This document shows positions 6,063 to 6,116 of a stretch of DNA of 6,116 nt, piece by piece. A program made the translations under genes and the position numbers. Origin of the DNA: an uncultured Prevotellaceae bacterium (lineage in GTDB: Bacteria; Bacteroidota; Bacteroidia; Bacteroidales; Bacteroidaceae). Below the pieces are notes generated by a model, which saw only the letters and a list, made by a program, of their open reading frames with translations, was not told where the DNA came from and did no database searches. Numbering within the stretch: position 1 is the first letter of the stretch; each line of letters starts with the position of its first letter. The stretch lies in assembly GCA_945787625.1 (NCBI GenBank), contig CALZJL010000078.1, positions 1-6,116 of the forward strand, in the 5' to 3' direction.

Positions 6063-6116
6063 ATGTTGGAAATAAATTCATTTGAAGAGTTTGAGTTGTA
6101 TAAGGGCAAGGAAATG
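6063..6116 (+). CDS. 5' end of a gene cut by the window edge, possibly MaoC-like dehydratase
   Basis: An ATG at 6063 opens 18 codons without a stop up to the window end, reading MLEINSFEEFELYKGKEM. It begins 26 nt after the dapA stop, on the same strand, so the two could be cotranscribed. The pattern INSFEEFxxYxGKEM resembles the N-terminus of MaoC-like hotdog-fold acyl dehydratases as I recall them, but 18 residues cannot settle the family. No good Shine-Dalgarno sequence is seen, as expected for this phylum. Confidence 0.55.
   Translation, partial: MLEINSFEEFELYKGKEM

Overview
The window looks like chromosomal DNA of a Bacteroidales bacterium (Bacteroidetes). The best evidence is two promoters of the Bacteroidetes primary-sigma type: TTTG, then exactly 20 nt, then TAACTTTG. 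There are no convincing Shine-Dalgarno sequences at the gene starts, and the protein set (DUF2207, four-Cys TSCPD protein, PAQR/haemolysin III, DapA) fits that phylum. I cannot name the genus. No phage, IS element, CRISPR array, tRNA or rRNA was seen.

Layout. Positions 64-4871 hold five genes, all on the minus strand, read from right to left: a DAACS-family sodium/dicarboxylate-or-amino-acid symporter (4871-3708), an 81-residue four-Cys TSCPD protein (3660-3415), a seven-helix haemolysin III/PAQR protein (3418-2807), a stand-alone NAD(P)H-hydrate dehydratase (2799-1984) and a secreted or membrane-anchored DUF2207 protein (1947-64). Gaps are 47, -4, 7 and 36 nt, so the five are probably one operon. 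A degenerate internal promoter may precede the DUF2207 gene. To the right, on the plus strand, lie dapA (5143-6036) and, 26 nt later, the first 18 codons of another gene cut by the window edge.

The divergent intergenic region (4872-5142) is the most interesting part. The two outward-facing promoters are near copies of each other over 35 nt (30 of 35 identical) although they drive unrelated genes. A further partial copy (21 identical nt, 24 with one mismatch) lies 96 nt upstream of the dapA promoter, with a damaged -7 box. The dapA -33 box sits in one arm of a perfect 12-bp inverted repeat, and the -33 box of the symporter promoter sits in a 12-nt palindrome. This suggests a promoter-bearing dispersed repeat or a shared operator.

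Functionally the genes do not form one obvious pathway. dapA commits aspartate semialdehyde to lysine and diaminopimelate. The minus-strand cluster combines a nutrient symporter, cofactor repair (NADHX/NADPHX) and three membrane or small proteins of poorly known role. I see no strong evidence for a wholly new system. The main open points are the promoter repeat, the non-canonical ion and substrate residues of the symporter, and the role of the TSCPD protein.
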